Below, one piece after another: positions 14,833-28,500 of a DNA stretch of 64,000 nt. The stretch comes from Dromaius novaehollandiae (lineage: Eukaryota > Chordata > Aves > Casuariiformes > Dromaiidae): positions 19,649,501 through 19,713,500 of the forward strand of contig NC_088110.1 of NCBI RefSeq assembly GCF_036370855.1, read 5' to 3'. Within the stretch, counting starts at the first letter, position 1. The number at the start of each line of letters is the position of its first letter. Both the position numbers and the translations under genes were made by a program. The notes beneath the pieces were generated by a model, which did no database searches, was not told the DNA's origin, and saw nothing but the letters and a program-made list of their open reading frames with translations.

Positions 14833-14864
14833 CTATAATCACATACAACAGTATGTGATTATAG
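14833..14864. repeat. perfect inverted repeat (14-bp arms, 4-base loop)
   Basis: CTATAATCACATAC, loop AACA, then GTATGTGATTATAG; the arms are exact reverse complements. It could form a hairpin in RNA or a cruciform in DNA. The surroundings show no other element structure. Confidence 0.95.
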
Positions 14865-16449
14865 CCACAGATAAGAGCCAGATATTCATCCTATTGAAAT
14901 TGAGCCACTTCCACATGAACATGGTGCCCTGCCTGCCATTTTGCTTGGAAGGATTCTCACTTTCCTTGCCGATACGGCCTTCCTCCTTCCCCAGTGTAAT
15001 GTGTAATACCCAGCTCCTGTACGCAGTATCTTCTAAGGCATGGTGAGACCTAACAAATAATTAGACACAATATCAAACATCTCTAGTAAGTCCTGGACAC
15101 ATTATTTGTTTTCCACTCAATGCACCGCTTTTTGTAATAGTATGCAACTTTCCAGCTAGGAGACTTAGTTCAACTATGCCATTTTCCTCTCTCACCTTGA
15201 AATAGCCCTAAGCATGGAAACACAACCGCTGAACACAGCCCCAGCATAGAAAAATTCAAGTGAGAATGTTTTGCTCTTCTTACAGGTTCAAGATTATTTA
15301 GGAGTTCCCATTTTGAATACTGAGAAACTCCAAAGGAGAGTTTCAGGTTTCCTTGTCGCTACCCCTCTTCAGCCTTTATGCTATCTATTCGTGGCCATCC
15401 TGCAAAGCAGAACAGCAGCAGCACAGCTGCACCGCAGTAAGAACAAACAGGCTTTCTGACAAAACTTGTTTTTAGTACACAGTTTTTTCCATATAATATC
15501 ATAACTCCAATCAGCCTCTCCTAATTTCCTAGTTAAAACAACAGAACTATCTAATCATGGAAAAGTCGTGTCTCCCAGCATCCATTCTCCAAGGTTGCCT
15601 TCTCCCAGGTTTACGACAGGAAAAAGTGACAAGGTTCTGGACTGCCTGCTGTTACATGCCATAATTCGTATTTCCACCTAAATGAACACACTGTGGACCA
15701 ATTACGGAAAAATCTAGCATTCCCATTGGAATTACTTTGTATGGGGACTTGATTTTCGATTTGTTTACCCTTGAGGCTTTCTGGAAGCAAGAGTGGGATA
15801 AAGATTAAATAAAATCTGGACTACTTGCATCCCAATGATGACTATGCAATAGCACACAGTTAACTGACTGATTTAACGTCATTATGTGGACTACATATAA
15901 TTACAGCTGCCTTAAACTAACAGTTATACACAAAGTACTTTATATACTCATTACCAGTAATACTAGAATAAGAAACAAATCAAAGTGCAGCAAAATAATT
16001 TGTGTAAATATTTAGCTCTGAAAGCTGTAGAAAAGTGTAGGAATAAGAAGGTGGCTTAACTTTTTAATTCACAAAGACAGCTCAGCTGGCTTATTTCCAT
16101 GAACTGCACGCACAGTCTAAGGTGCCACTGGGTAAATCATTACAGTATTGCAGAACACACACAAAGCAAGTGACAAACTAACCACTAGACCACAATGCTA
16201 TCCAAAATAAATCACTAATGAAATAAATTGCAACAACGCTAGCTGTCTTTGAGAATGACCTGATATGCCTGGCTGCCTTCAGAGCAGCCACTGCAAATAT
16301 CCCGGTGAACTTTGGGAAAGAGGAATACCTCTAGCAAGGACACATCACCTCTGTTCCCAGAATACCATCGGCATCGTAGTTATAACTACAAGGCCAGAAA
16401 AAAATTAAAAAAGGGGGGGGAGGTTTGGTTTTCTAATCCCACCAAACGA

Positions 16450-17380
16450 CTAGGATTATTCGCAAAACCGGTATGGCCGCGGCACGGCCCCGCTGCGCCA
16501 GGGGCTGCTCGGAGCAGAGGGCAGCAAAGTCCAGCCAAGTTTGCTGATTTCGACAGCGCTGCTGCGGCGCACCAGCCACTCGCGGAGAAAATAAAGGAGG
16601 TGGGTGAAAACTAAAGCAGGATTGTGCAAGTAGAGCTGGCAGCTGGGCGATGGGCAGGTTACACCCTCGCGACGCTCATGAGCCGGGGGGCACCTCCGCG
16701 GGGCTTTGGGGAGCCGCGGGGGCCTGGCGTTACCTGAGGCGCGAACCACGCAGCGAGGACAACCGCACTGGCGCCCCTTCGACGGGCAGCAGCCGGGCAG
16801 CACCCCCGGACCCGCCTCGGCACAGCCCGCCGCGGCCCCGGGCAGGGCCGGGCCGCGCACCCCCACAGCCCGCGGGAGCCAGCGGCCACCCCAAGGCCGC
16901 GCCAAGATGGCGGCCGGCCCCATGATGGCGGCGCGGCGGCCCCACGGCGGCGGGGCCCGGCCCGGCTCGGCGCGGCCGCCAGGCGGCGCGGCGGGGGGAG
17001 CGCGCGGCGGCGCCGCCGGTGCCGGGCTCGGCCCCAAGCGGCCGTCGCCTGCCGGGGCCGCGACGGTGCGGCCGCGGAGGGGCTCCGTGCGCAGGGCTCG
17101 CCGCGGGCCCGCCGAAAGCCTTAACAATTCCCGGCGAAACGCTCCTAAAACTCCCCGTTAAACATTCCTAAAATTCCCCGCGCGGTTTTCGCCCTTGCCG
17201 GCTCCGGGCGCAGGCGGCCAACGCCCGCGGCCCCGGGGCACCTTCGTGGCGGTGCCGGCCTGCGAAGCAGCCTTAGCAAAAAGCCCAGTTAGGCTCAGGT
17301 TTGCGATCCAAACCGCCTCTGCGGGGAATAACCGCCTGACTATAAAAGCGAGCGCAGTTTTATTCCTCAAGAGGTGAGGA
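16450..17380. promoter_or_regulatory. orphan CpG-island promoter
   Basis: About 0.9 kb of very GC- and CpG-rich DNA in an AT-rich setting. It contains CAAGATGGCGGC at 16903 and a second GATGGCGGC at 16922, both YY1-like, and many GC boxes. A minus-strand splice donor CTCAG|GTAACG at 16736/16735 suggests an exon transcribed leftward. On the plus strand a TATAAAAG (17341) lies near the right edge. Long ORFs here on both strands are biased GC-rich frames that I do not recognise as proteins. In mammals the leftward neighbour of CMC2 on this strand is CDYL2, but none of its coding sequence is visible here, so the transcript is unnamed. Confidence 0.75.
16736..17100 (-). other. possible leftward first exon from the CpG island
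   Basis: This would be the minus-strand exon ending at the donor GCGCCTCAG|GTAACG. Its 5' limit is not visible. Two open frames cross it without stops, but neither resembles a known N-terminus. It may be the noncoding or alternative first exon of the leftward gene, or of a lncRNA. Confidence 0.35.
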
Positions 17381-20300
17381 ACAGCCGCCTCAGCCTATTG
17401 CTGGAGGGGTAATTAGCTTAGTGTGTCACGTATTTAATTACAGCCCAAATAATCTTGCCCTAGGTTGTTGGCAGCAAAGGTCACAGGTTTTGTAAAAGTA
17501 CAATATTGCCACTAAACCGCTGATTTCATACTACCAAAATATATGTTTTGTAACTGCTCTTTCAGCACCTTACTGTTACACTTTGGGGACAAGCTGGCTT
17601 TATATAGGTTCCTGGAAAAGCAGCGTTTAATAGAATTAGCACTTTCCTAGTGACTGTAATATAACTTAGTTGCACACGTCTCTATTCTTTAAAGCACTCG
17701 CTGTTTTTCCCAAGCCAAAACAAATCATCAGATTCTAGATGGTTAAGTGCTCTATTGGGGGTGAATTTTGCAAAGCTATCAGTATGATCCTTTCCAGGTA
17801 CTGAATCCCCCCCCAAAATCTTTCTGCACGGTTACCTTCTTGAAGGCAGCTCGTTTTGTCTAGGGATCTACGTTAAAAAAAAGGGAAAAAAAAGTCTCAC
17901 CAGTTAAAGCAATAGTTCCATATCAACGTTCTCAGCCTTTAAAATGTCATTGAATAGTTCAAAAGAATGATTTTAAAGCATGACAGTTCACAAGAACAGT
18001 TTTTAGGCCAAAATGTATTTTCTTCCCACTGATATTTTTGGTACACAGCAGTTTAAACAGTTCTGAGGAACTTGATGTGAATTTAGTACTCACTTAAAAG
18101 TTTATCTTAACACACCTTTTATTACAAAGCAGGTTCAGCTGATTAGCAAGCACTACTGCAGAAAGAAAAAAAGCCCTACAGAGTATACCAAATACCTATT
18201 AACCTCAGGGGTGCAAGCACCTCTATGAAAGAGGACAGACTATTAACCTCATCAGATACCTCTTACTCCTATTATGCAGAGCAGGATTAGAATTAGCAAA
18301 TTACAAGTGAAAGTCTCCATAAAATAACCAACAATTCTAATGGGGCCACTAAGATTTGCTATGATTTTTTTACTTTAGCAAATATTAATAAAATTGAATG
18401 TGTAACCTAAGTCTACAGCCCTAAAATTCATTACAATGTCCAGGTAGAGAATCCTAATAATTATTTTTTAATTAAACTGATTCTGATACCATATTTTTTC
18501 ATGCTGTTCACATCATTTTAGGTATTCCACAGAAATTTGTTTTCATTTATATCAGATAGATGCAATAATACTAGCCATCATGTATTCTTTTGAAATACTG
18601 GTAACAACATCAAGAAATGCCACTTTATTCATGTGGTATAAAGCTTTAGCAAAGTATACAGCATATCAGAAATATTCCTTGCAATGATCCACAATTACAG
18701 TATGCATGATTTCAAACTTTTCAGCTGCATACTTTAGTAATGGTTATCCACATTAATCCCTCCTGTGGAGTGTACCAACCTAGACTACATGTCTTATTTT
18801 TTTGAGCACAGCCTGATTTTCAGGAAGTTATAGATGCCTACAAAAAACACAAAAATTGTGTTTGTGTGCAGTTACCCCAACCATTTGAATAGCCAGTGTA
18901 TCATTTGAGAATCAGATGGGAAAAAGCATATAGGTGTAGCACTCACAAGATTACAGTCCTTACCTGAAGTGTACAAATGGTCAGTTCAAGTGAATCTAGG
19001 TTTTGCTACAAGATCTAGGGACTACACGTAGTCTTCACAGCCGCTTCCCATCTGCAACAAACGGCCATGCCATAATTGAGTGTGCTATTAACAAAAATGA
19101 AACAGGGAGAAGACAAACAGTATATGCATGATACATTAACGCTCAGATAGTGCTACATTTTGGCCCCTTGATGCAAAAAACTAAAAATCTGAAAACTAAG
19201 TAAGAGATGCAGGCCATAAATGAGATGAGATGTGAAATGGTGTAAAAGGTATGTGAAAGCCAGCATTATAGCTGGTCAGTGAAAGTTAACTTGGATAAAG
19301 ACTAGACCATGATGTACTGAATTCTTCTCTCTCCATCAGCGTGGAGCCCACAGGCACCTGCAATAGCTGCTGCTTATGCTCTGTACCACACTTGCGAGGC
19401 CAAGCAAGCTATGCTGCGCCAGGGCACTCGCTGAAGATTAAAAGCGTCCAGAGTTAACTTACGGCAAGCTAGCTGCAGAGAGCTCACTGGAATGTATCTC
19501 ACATTATTCTCCCTGACAGACAACTGTTTCAAACTATTCCTAGCAGAACTAAGCACCAGTACAGTGACTTTGCAGGCAGAGATTAGCACCAGAGCAAAAG
19601 CTAGCCCTGTGGTATGTGCATTATGCTGTTGCTGCTCAGCAGAGTATCCTTCCTCCTACTGAAAGAAAAACAAGATGTTAGTACTGGATTTCCTGGGAAG
19701 AGAGAGTACACTAAAAATGTCAGTGGATTTCAAATCCTGTTTTTAATAAAGCACTGAAGTCCACATAGTCTGATGAAAACAGATACTACAACAAATTAGC
19801 CCACTCTAAAACTCCCTTATCACATTACTAATATCCTCTTTTTTATGACTTCACACTAGCTCCATTTCTGGAGCAGTGGGAAGTGTCAGAAATAGGGAAG
19901 CAAAGAGTTACACTGCTGACAGCAGTGTTACCAGCTGTTTCTAGTAACGCTCAAGGGATTTTGCTGCATAGAATTATCATTCCCTCACTCTGCTCTCCTG
20001 TCCTTGGATCCTATAGGCTTGTATTGTACATGAATATGGAAAACCTCATTGCTATGGCCAGGTCTGTATTACAGCTGCTATTTTCCCTTTCTAGTGATAT
20101 TTCCTCCCTTAACTTTTCCACATGAAGAGCCTAAGAGCTTCTCAGGCATGATGCATCAGAAAGTTCCATCAAATTTGCTTTCTCCTCTCTCAAACTTACT
20201 CTTTCAGAAAGAACAAGGAGGAGAAAATGCTTCTGTACACAAATGACTTTAAGATAAACTGGTTCCAAAGTCTATGGTTTATTTCACCCACCATGTCCCC

Positions 20301-22030
20301 TAGTCACCGCTCAGCTCACTTTAAGAAGCAAGTAACAACAAACTTATGTAAAGTTTCACCCTTAACCTTTTATTCTGTCAGATAAGCTCCAAGTATTATT
20401 ACACCAGCCTTTCTCAGCTTTAAAATCAAATTAGCCACATAACCCTTCTCAAAAAAGAAAAAAAAATGCAGAAATCAGTGGGCTATCTGCTATCACACTA
20501 CCAGTGAGCAATTAGTAAAGAGAAAGAGGGATCAATGTGATCATACTTTCTCTAGGTAAACAAGTTTTGTAAAATAGATGCGGGGTTAAATGTAGCTCAG
20601 GGTATCAATATAAATTGTGCATGACACTTGGGCTTTCATTTGTTAAATAAACTAATCTTTGCAATATGATTCTGACTAATAAGTTATGTTGAATAGTTCT
20701 TGGGTTCTTTCTTTGTTACCATTTTAGTGAAAGTTCCAGATTCACAGAAGCTGATGAAAAAGAATAGCTCTACTGCTTCTGCACTAAAGTATCAGCTTCT
20801 CAACCTAATCTCTAGGGCAATTCTCAATTTTTTTTGAATTTAAGATTACAAGTGGCACCAAATTCTATTTAAGAGTTTGCCTTAAGTAGATTTTGTCATC
20901 ATCACAAATGGAAGAAGGATCAAGGATGCAGAGTTCCCCATTTGGGATTTGTTTTTGTTTTTTTTTTTTACTAAATAAAAAGTACTCTTTGAACTTATTC
21001 CAAAGAGTACCAATAAAAGGACTGCACAATTTCCAACCACTCAAGTATTTAATTCAAATGATATATCATTTACTTATTCTGAGAAATCAGAGAACATGTC
21101 AAAACAAGCAGCAGTTGTTTCAGTTTTTCTTGGAACTCTCACTTTCACTTTGTACATGAAAAACCTTTGCGGTCAAGCTTCACAAACTTAACTAGGTCAA
21201 CTCAAATACTGAAAAATAAGTAAAATTATTCTTCTATCTAGACAATCTCTTCAAAATAGATCACAAAATATTACTTTGTTCCAAAAATAGGTGCATGAAT
21301 TAATTTGAAGACTGAGTGCCAACAACGGTTCTCAGAATAAACTGCAGAATTCACTGTAGAATAGGGCACCCTTTCCTCAAAAAGTTTGAGAAAGACATTT
21401 AGTAGAACTGCCTCAATAAAACATATTTTATTTTAAATAGTCTTTTGTTGCTGGGCAAAATAGAGAAGTCATTTCATTGCATAAGGTGAATCCATTAGAC
21501 ACTCAAAGAAGCAGCTCCATTATGGCATAAACCAACAGAGTGTTCCAATATCAATTCTGCCGCATTCATAGACTGTTCAGGACTTTCTGCAGTCTGACAG
21601 CAAATTAACATCTGTAGGCTAACAAGGCAGCTTGGTTAGCACAATACTGTTTGACTCATCTAACTAAAGGGCAAATTATCCGTTCTTTCACTTTAACGTA
21701 AGTTGTTTTTCAACAGCAATAGTTATAAGTTGACCTCACCCTTGTACCAGATTACGTGGAAGAACAATTGAGCTTATATTTTTGGCAGCACTCTTCTTCA
21801 GCATCATTCAGCACACTTTGATTGTACTCAACATAAATCAAGGCAATGCTTTGTAAATCCCTGAAAAAGTTCCATTCTGCATTTCTAAAGCGACGTGCTT
21901 TGGGTATGATGAACAAATCATTTAACAACAGTCTAGGCTGTACTTATGGTTGGCACGGAAGATTTTTAATCTTGCCAATGCAAGACCATCACTTCATCCT
22001 TCAGGCTCGAATAAAAGTACTAGAGCTCCA
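17381..22030. other. intergenic stretch left of CMC2
   Basis: About 4.6 kb of AT-rich DNA between the orphan CpG island and the CMC2 3' end. ORFs are at most 90 codons and none is recognisable. It may include an extended CMC2 3' UTR. Confidence 0.55.
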
Positions 22031-22036
22031 TTTATT
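22031..22036 (-). terminator. CMC2: candidate CMC2 polyadenylation signal
   Basis: An AATAAA hexamer on the minus strand about 470 bases past the CMC2 stop codon. It is the first canonical hexamer I noticed downstream. Other AT-rich hexamers lie further on, so the true cleavage site is uncertain. Confidence 0.4.
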
Positions 22037-22330
22037 GCTTTACAGGCAATTTCCAATTTCAGGCCACTTCTGATTAAAATTTTTTGATAATCCATTTAGG
22101 CGGTGTTATCACAACACTACAAAGAGTGAGGGAAGAGTCATTCAGTGTTTTGAAAAAACATGAAAAAACAAATGCAGCTCAACACAAGGTAGGGAATACA
22201 ACAGCCTTAAATACATAATACTCCACACATTGATTCAGCATTACTCAACAGTCATAACAAAACTACGCCAGAACAACAAGTTCCCACAAAAAATTTCTTT
22301 TAGAAGTCAAAATTAAGTTGTTAGTAATCT

Positions 22331-22348
22331 TTTTTTTTTTTTTTTTGG
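22331..22348. repeat. poly(T) run
   Basis: An uninterrupted T tract of about 18 bases in the CMC2 3' flank or 3' UTR. Confidence 0.9.
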
Positions 22349-22508
22349 TCTGCTTTTAGTTCACCTTTCTGGGAATGAGTATGTTTTGTGTGTGTTTATT
22401 TTCCCATAACTTCACAAACCACAGGCCGAACAACGGTGATCTGAAAGTAACAGTCAACTTTCAACCAAGTGTTCCTATTGATATGCAGCTGCCCAACTAC
22501 AGCACAGC

Positions 22509-22595
22509 TCACTTCTCAGAGTTTTTCGGAGCATTAATTAGCCTCCGTCGCATCTCTGCAGTATGTGCCTTGTTCCTGGCCCTGTTTTCTTCATA
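22509..22595 (-). CDS. CMC2: CMC2 coding exon 3 (residues 52-79 and stop)
   Basis: Acceptor TGTCTTCCAG|TATGAA, then [11 protein letters not shown] through NAPKNSEK and a TGA stop. This is the charged C-terminal helix; it aligns in position and length with the human tail but is less conserved than the CX9C core. The plus-strand ORF at 22375-22647 is its antisense shadow. Confidence 0.94.
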   Translation of the reverse strand, partial: YEENRARNKAHTAEMRRRLINAPKNSEK

Positions 22596-25500
22596 CTGGA
22601 AGACAGATAAGGAAATTAATAGATCAGCTATGTCATTAAACAGATAAGTCAAATTTAAAAGTGTAGAGAGGGTTTATTACTCAGGAACAGAAACAATGTC
22701 ATTGACTGATGCATTAGAAATGCAGTTCTTTTTAATATCAATGTATTGATTCATTTTACTTTGAAATTAACATTTGATTAAAATACCTGTTTCTAAGTTT
22801 GCTATTAAACTAAAGAGTATTAAAAAATTTAAAAAAAAGGTTCAGTTAAGATTATGCAGAAACTTAATTACACAGCTGCCTTATGTATGACAGCTATACT
22901 TTATTCACACATACACTAAAACTAGAAAAAAGTTACACAGGATGATTCTAGATCACTGGATAGGCTTTTTTCCTTTTAAGCACTGATTTAAGTGTCTCTG
23001 CCTTCTGAAACATGAATTTGTCATCCTACACTTGGTCTATTTTTGATCCTGGTTATTAATTATATACACTGATAACAGCAGTATACCAAGATGTAAAGAA
23101 CAAAAGCAAATTTGGGTTGAATGAGGCTATTTTTTCTATGGGAGAAAAAACACGTAACAGAGATAGGACTTCAGTATGACAGGAAATCATGGAAACCTTC
23201 ATATTTTAGATACATGCATAGGCACATACTTTCAAGTATGCGCCTGCACTACCAAAATTCTGAAGACTAAAGATCTTAACCGTCTTTCACTGGAGCCAAA
23301 AGGGAAATCTTCTTCATGGCTTAAGAAAAATTTCAAATCAAAGCATGATTTTCTATATATTTCATGAGAAGCAAGTTATTCTTGGCCTTAAATTACAGCA
23401 TACATTAGTTCATTTTTTTAAAAAAGGTATTAAGAAGAAAAACCAAAATAACCTTCAAATACTCAAATCTCTATATAATGTAATAAATAAAATAAATAAA
23501 TAAATAAATAAAATAAAAAGACTGATTTTGGTAAACATTTGCAATTTTTCACTCATTGTACTGATTGTCATATAAGTGAAATAATGGCCTGAAACATTAC
23601 TCCACATATACAGAATGCTTAACTTTTTTCCATGCTACATTGACAGTATTTATTTTTTCACTAAATTATCCATACTTATGTAGAATGAGAACACCAAATC
23701 TTTAAAAAGTTACACCTGTGCCTCTTGCGTACTTGTGAACAGTCCTGCAGGCACCTCACAGCAATAACCTATCTACATAGCCATATTATAAGAAGGCAGA
23801 CAGTCTTCATGAAGTCTTATTAATATAAAGGCTTCCATGGAAGAAAGAAAAATAGCATTACATGGAAAGAAACTTCATTATTTTCCAAATCTGTGTTACA
23901 GTTCTTCCAAATTTGTGCTACAGTTTTTCTGTATTAGGAAAAAAATAGTATTTGACACAAAGCAAATGAAATTAATTTCCATAGATCGATAGGGACAAGG
24001 GAGGGAAGAGAGGGGGACTAAACTATTCTGGTTATCATGTATTCGAAGTCTTCCTTTCCAGACAAGACTGTAAATTTTATGTCACAATTAGTAAGTTAAA
24101 AGGTGTGTGAAAAGTTCATTTGTTTTGCATGTTCTGTCATGCATGCATGAAAAACGTAAAGATCAGTTCATACCCTTTTAAAAATTTGTCCATTAGCTAA
24201 TGAATCTATTTAAAATCCTAGAGCTTTCCCTTTCCTTTGTATCTGAAGATGTAGTACTGCAATAAGTAGGTCGTAAGCAGCAACATTATTTTCAGAGGAT
24301 TTGTTTAAGGCCTAATTCAGCAGCTCATCAAATAATTTCACAGAAAACAGTATTACTGAGTTTGGTAATAAGTATTACTTATGCAAAATTGACCATTACT
24401 GCTTTATAGTCTCTACAGTGCAGATACTGCTATTAAAGAATACCTAGACAATTTCCTTTTTAAAGAAAAAAGAAAAAAAAAACAGAAGTAACCTGTGGAG
24501 CATCAGTTTCTATTTGCAGTATTTTTGTTTTGTTAAAACGTGTATTGGCCTGTTTTCTGTATCTCCAAAAATGGCTCACACCATTAGTTAAAACTAGATA
24601 CACATCTGAACTGCATTATTTGTAAGGAACATACCAAAGACTTCCACCTCATGAGACATAAAAAAGCAATCATTATTTAAAAGTTTTGTGCTGAATACAA
24701 TTTAGAATGTTTATTTCAAGACTTCTAATTTGACAGGAGAATCTTGAAATTATAAAAACAGCAAGAAACTAAATTTGTTAAATCCTTTGAAATCACATCA
24801 GCACAGACACTTATATCTTCATATCTTTTATCTTCACAGAAAGCATCCCTCATAATCTCACTTGTAACTTTCAGTGCCAGATCTTGCCAACAGTAGAAGC
24901 AAAGGGAGAGATGCATGCTCCTCGCTCATATTGGTCTCAACACAATTTCAGGCCTTGTTCATACAATTTTACCTGACAACTGACAAATTTATCACAAGAA
25001 ATGTAAATTGGGTCTCACATGCCCACTCCAGAATGTGCTTACATTTTAAGGCCTATTTATTGATTTGCACTGTACTTGGTAAAAAAACAACAACTCTACA
25101 GTTATCCTATTGACTTTTTTAATGAAGCATTAACTCACTAAAATGTGCATCTTACCTCTTTCTTTAAGCATTTCCGCATCTCACGGTCAATGTCATTGCA
25201 ATGGCCAAAAAATTTCAAAATGTTGTGCTAGTAAGTTAGGGAGAGAAAAACAAATTTAACAATTCAAAAGTTATTTCCTCCGAAGCTCTAAATTTCTTAG
25301 AAGATATCTGCATTTTGCAATATATCCTGGTCTTCTTTTCCTTTTCTTTTTGTGGAAAAATAATGCTTTGTAACTTTGTTACCGAGTAGCTCAAAGTCAA
25401 AACTGCTGCCAAACCTCAAATCTACCCTAGCCTTGTTGAAAGTTGAAGGTACTCAACATGCTGCATAATCAGACTGAAATAAGATGCACAGGCTGAAGCA

Positions 25501-28500
25501 ATGAAGTCTAAACGTAGAACACAGATTTTATTCATCTAGGAATCAGTCTTAAAACTTTCACTCACGCTAACTTGAAATTGTGTACAAAAAAATGTGTTCT
25601 GAACTCAAATTCCTGATTTAGAAAGGTGTAGCAGGATCTGCAGCTATCCTGGACGCAATGCCCTTTCTGCCTTAGAGAGGGCATAGTTTTCAATACTTCC
25701 TCATGACCTGAAGAGAGGCAAAGGACTCTGTGCTACAGTTTCATCATGCCAACCACATGAAGAACATGCTGTCGGTCCAAAAGATGCAGCCACTAGACCC
25801 AAGTAACTGCAATGTTAGAAACTGTACAGAAATAGGAGGGTTAAGTTTCTCTGAGTATAACCGAAGGCTCTTTTCTAGTTTCTCAAATCCTGAGGTTTAC
25901 CATAATTACAGCACAGCTCAGCTGGAGGCTTTACGGGTACTTGAATATTACCAAGTTTCTGAAAAAGTGCAGGCATTGTTCTAAGTGTCTATATAGGCCT
26001 CACCCAAATAACCTAATTATATTCACCATTAAAAAAGTGTCCTCCTTGCCAGGATTTCCTGAAGTGATTTCTTATTATCGGCCACCAAAGGACTCTCAGA
26101 AGTCATTCTCCTTCTAATAGGACTAATTTTTCTGAGTGTTACTTGCTAACGTGCCATATAATCTGACAGCAGAATCTGGTAGCAGAATATCCAAACAATT
26201 CAGAAGCCCTGACAGACTGGAGCTTTTAAACAGATATTTACAGCTACAGAGTGAACACAGTCAGTTAGACCAATCCTTCAAGAAGGATTTAATGAAAGAA
26301 TAGAACATGAAGTACAAAACAGATGAGAATGAAGTCGCTTCCTTATTTCAAGGGGAAACCTAAGTGTAGTTCTGTAGCCGATGAGCAGATAAATGGATTT
26401 ACACAAATAATACAGTGGACAATACTAAAAATTCAAATAGTGGACAAGATAGATCTCAACCAATAGAACATTTATGACTAGAAATAGCAGTAGGTTAATA
26501 AAGATGAGAGACACTTAACTACAGCACTGCTATAATTAGCTTGTTTATACCTCTCTGCTTTACAGAAGGCATCAGATGACACTCTGAAGCAGTTGCATGT
26601 AATAAATGGTCACTTTACTGCAAGCTGATCTTGCTTCTAAAGCATTTTAATTTTAGCTAATACAGATATAATTTTTATTCTATTCCCATATTAGCATGCT
26701 AAATTTCAAGGTGAGCACTCACATTTCAAGCTAACTCCACCCTTCCTAGTGCATACAGTGAATTGAATCTGGGTTTATTTAGCCAGACTCCTAAGCTGTC
26801 AACTCTTTTCAGATCGGATTATGAGGAGAAAGAAGAAGAAATCAGTTTTTCAAAAATACATCTCACTCCTATTACCATGGTAAGATTGTAATCCTTTATG
26901 TATTTCATTCAGCTGTCACATGTAAAAAACAAGGCTTTTTTTTTTTTTAAAAAAAAAAAGCACTTACATGACAACTGAAATACATGCAGTCTTAAACACT
27001 ACAAGAGTGGAATTCTTGTTGGAAAAAAAAATAAATCAAAATAATGACATCAAATAGGAATCCCAATAACCTCTTCCCATAGACGCGAGACTTCATATAA
27101 TGGGCAAGTTCTAGATTAGGAATAAAGTGAATTAAACTGACTTCTGTGAAAAGGCACATACAGGACATCCGATTAAAGATAATGCTTTTAATCCCTCAGG
27201 AGTAATAATTTAAGTTATATGTAGAGGTTGGCATTTTGACAAAACAGTAGGTAGTCACTGGTATCTGTGCTTAATATGACTGACTTTTCATATTTCAGTG
27301 ACTTCAATTTCAAAACAATACTTCAATACATTTCCCTTCAATTTCATGTGAAAAAGTAAAGCTTCTTTCACACCCAGTCAGAAAGATGCAATCCTTACTG
27401 TGTTTTTTCTGAGACTGTTAGCTCAAATATCCTCTCATGGTTGAGTACTAGACTGAAAAAAGTAGTTTGTCACCATCTAAAGAAACCAACTTCAAACCAA
27501 ACCAAGAAAATAAAATCCTTTGCACGACTTTATTACCAGTTTGACTTAAGAAAGTGACTAGTAGCAGCGATAATAGATTCCTTTGAATCCCTGCTGCCAA
27601 GAAATTCAAGGAAGCCCAGCTATGTACGTACCAAAATGCAGGGCATATGTGAAAGGAGTATATTTTCTGTCCTCATTGTCTTTATTTTCACAATTATGAA
27701 AAATTCATGACATTTTAATTCTATATCATCTCTACAAGTTTTATTCTCCTCCTGTTAGCGAGTCATTTTATTTGACAATTCTTTTGATACCATAGTAGTT
27801 GATGTACAAGGAGAGTCTTCTAGCTCAATTCTAACTACTGAACACTCGTACAATATTAAACTTGTTTCAAAAAAACTTCAGCTTAAAAAAAACCCAAAGT
27901 CTCTCCAATCTCTCAAATGACCTAAAACATTCTTTAGGCAGATAAAGATTTTAGAACTCAGAAAAAAACATGACACTTGGCACTTAATAGACCTTTTAAA
28001 GTTTAGGGGTATTCTACATAAGAACTCTGTATGAGACAGTTGGGAGGCAATGGTAAGAGAAGCACCATGTGACAGACTTCAATGTGCTTAAATTTCAAGA
28101 TAGTACAATAAAAGCGCCAACAAAAAACAATTAACTTTTGCTGAACAAACCCAGCACAGTACACTCATTCCAGCACCACAAGTGAATTTTAGTATTCAAA
28201 CTCCTCTCCATACCTTGTGGTAATTCAGAAATCATAAGAAAGCAAGTTACTGTAAAAGTTATCTGTATGTTAGTTTAGCTACTTTAAAAACAGATTTGCA
28301 AAATTTTTGTTATCCCTCCCTCTCTCCCACAAAACTCCTTCACTCGTATTTCCTGTATTGTCAGCCTCATTTCTCTGTAACAGCTTTTGGAAGAAAAAAC
28401 TCAGAATTCTGCACAAAACAGTAAAACTAATAGATGTATTTATAAATAAATTCTAAGACAATACATTATGAAAAAGCATAAACATCACATCTAAACAGAG

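Larger units (their letters stand above)
4171..16449. other. noncoding stretch between the GC-rich patch and the CpG island
   Basis: About 12 kb without a recognisable coding exon. It holds the poly(A) run at 10080 and the hairpin at 14833. Around 12740-12810 there are MEF2-like A/T boxes (CTAAAAATAG at 12791 and a nearby TATAAATAGG), which could be regulatory. If the leftward CpG-island transcript is real, this stretch is probably its first intron. Confidence 0.5.
22596..25155 (-). other. CMC2: CMC2 intron between coding exons 2 and 3
   Basis: About 2.6 kb holding the AAAT microsatellite and the 22-bp duplication. I see no other gene in it. Confidence 0.85.

Noticed and set aside
1-16449. 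CDYL2 coding exons, expected by mammalian synteny
   Set aside because: I searched for the chromodomain signature (such as IRWKGY) and the MASGDLYEV start on the minus strand and saw neither.
16456-17161. Long ORFs on both strands (223 codons minus, 151 codons plus) in the CpG island
   Set aside because: Both are Ala/Gly/Pro/Arg-rich frames caused by GC bias that lack stops by composition. They overlap on opposite strands and match no family I know.
22375-22647. 90-codon plus-strand ORF
   Set aside because: Antisense to CMC2 coding exon 3, which is supported by splice site, homology and stop codon.
25730-25984. 84-codon plus-strand ORF in a CMC2 intron
   Set aside because: No recognisable motif and no splice or promoter context; expected by chance over 4 kb.
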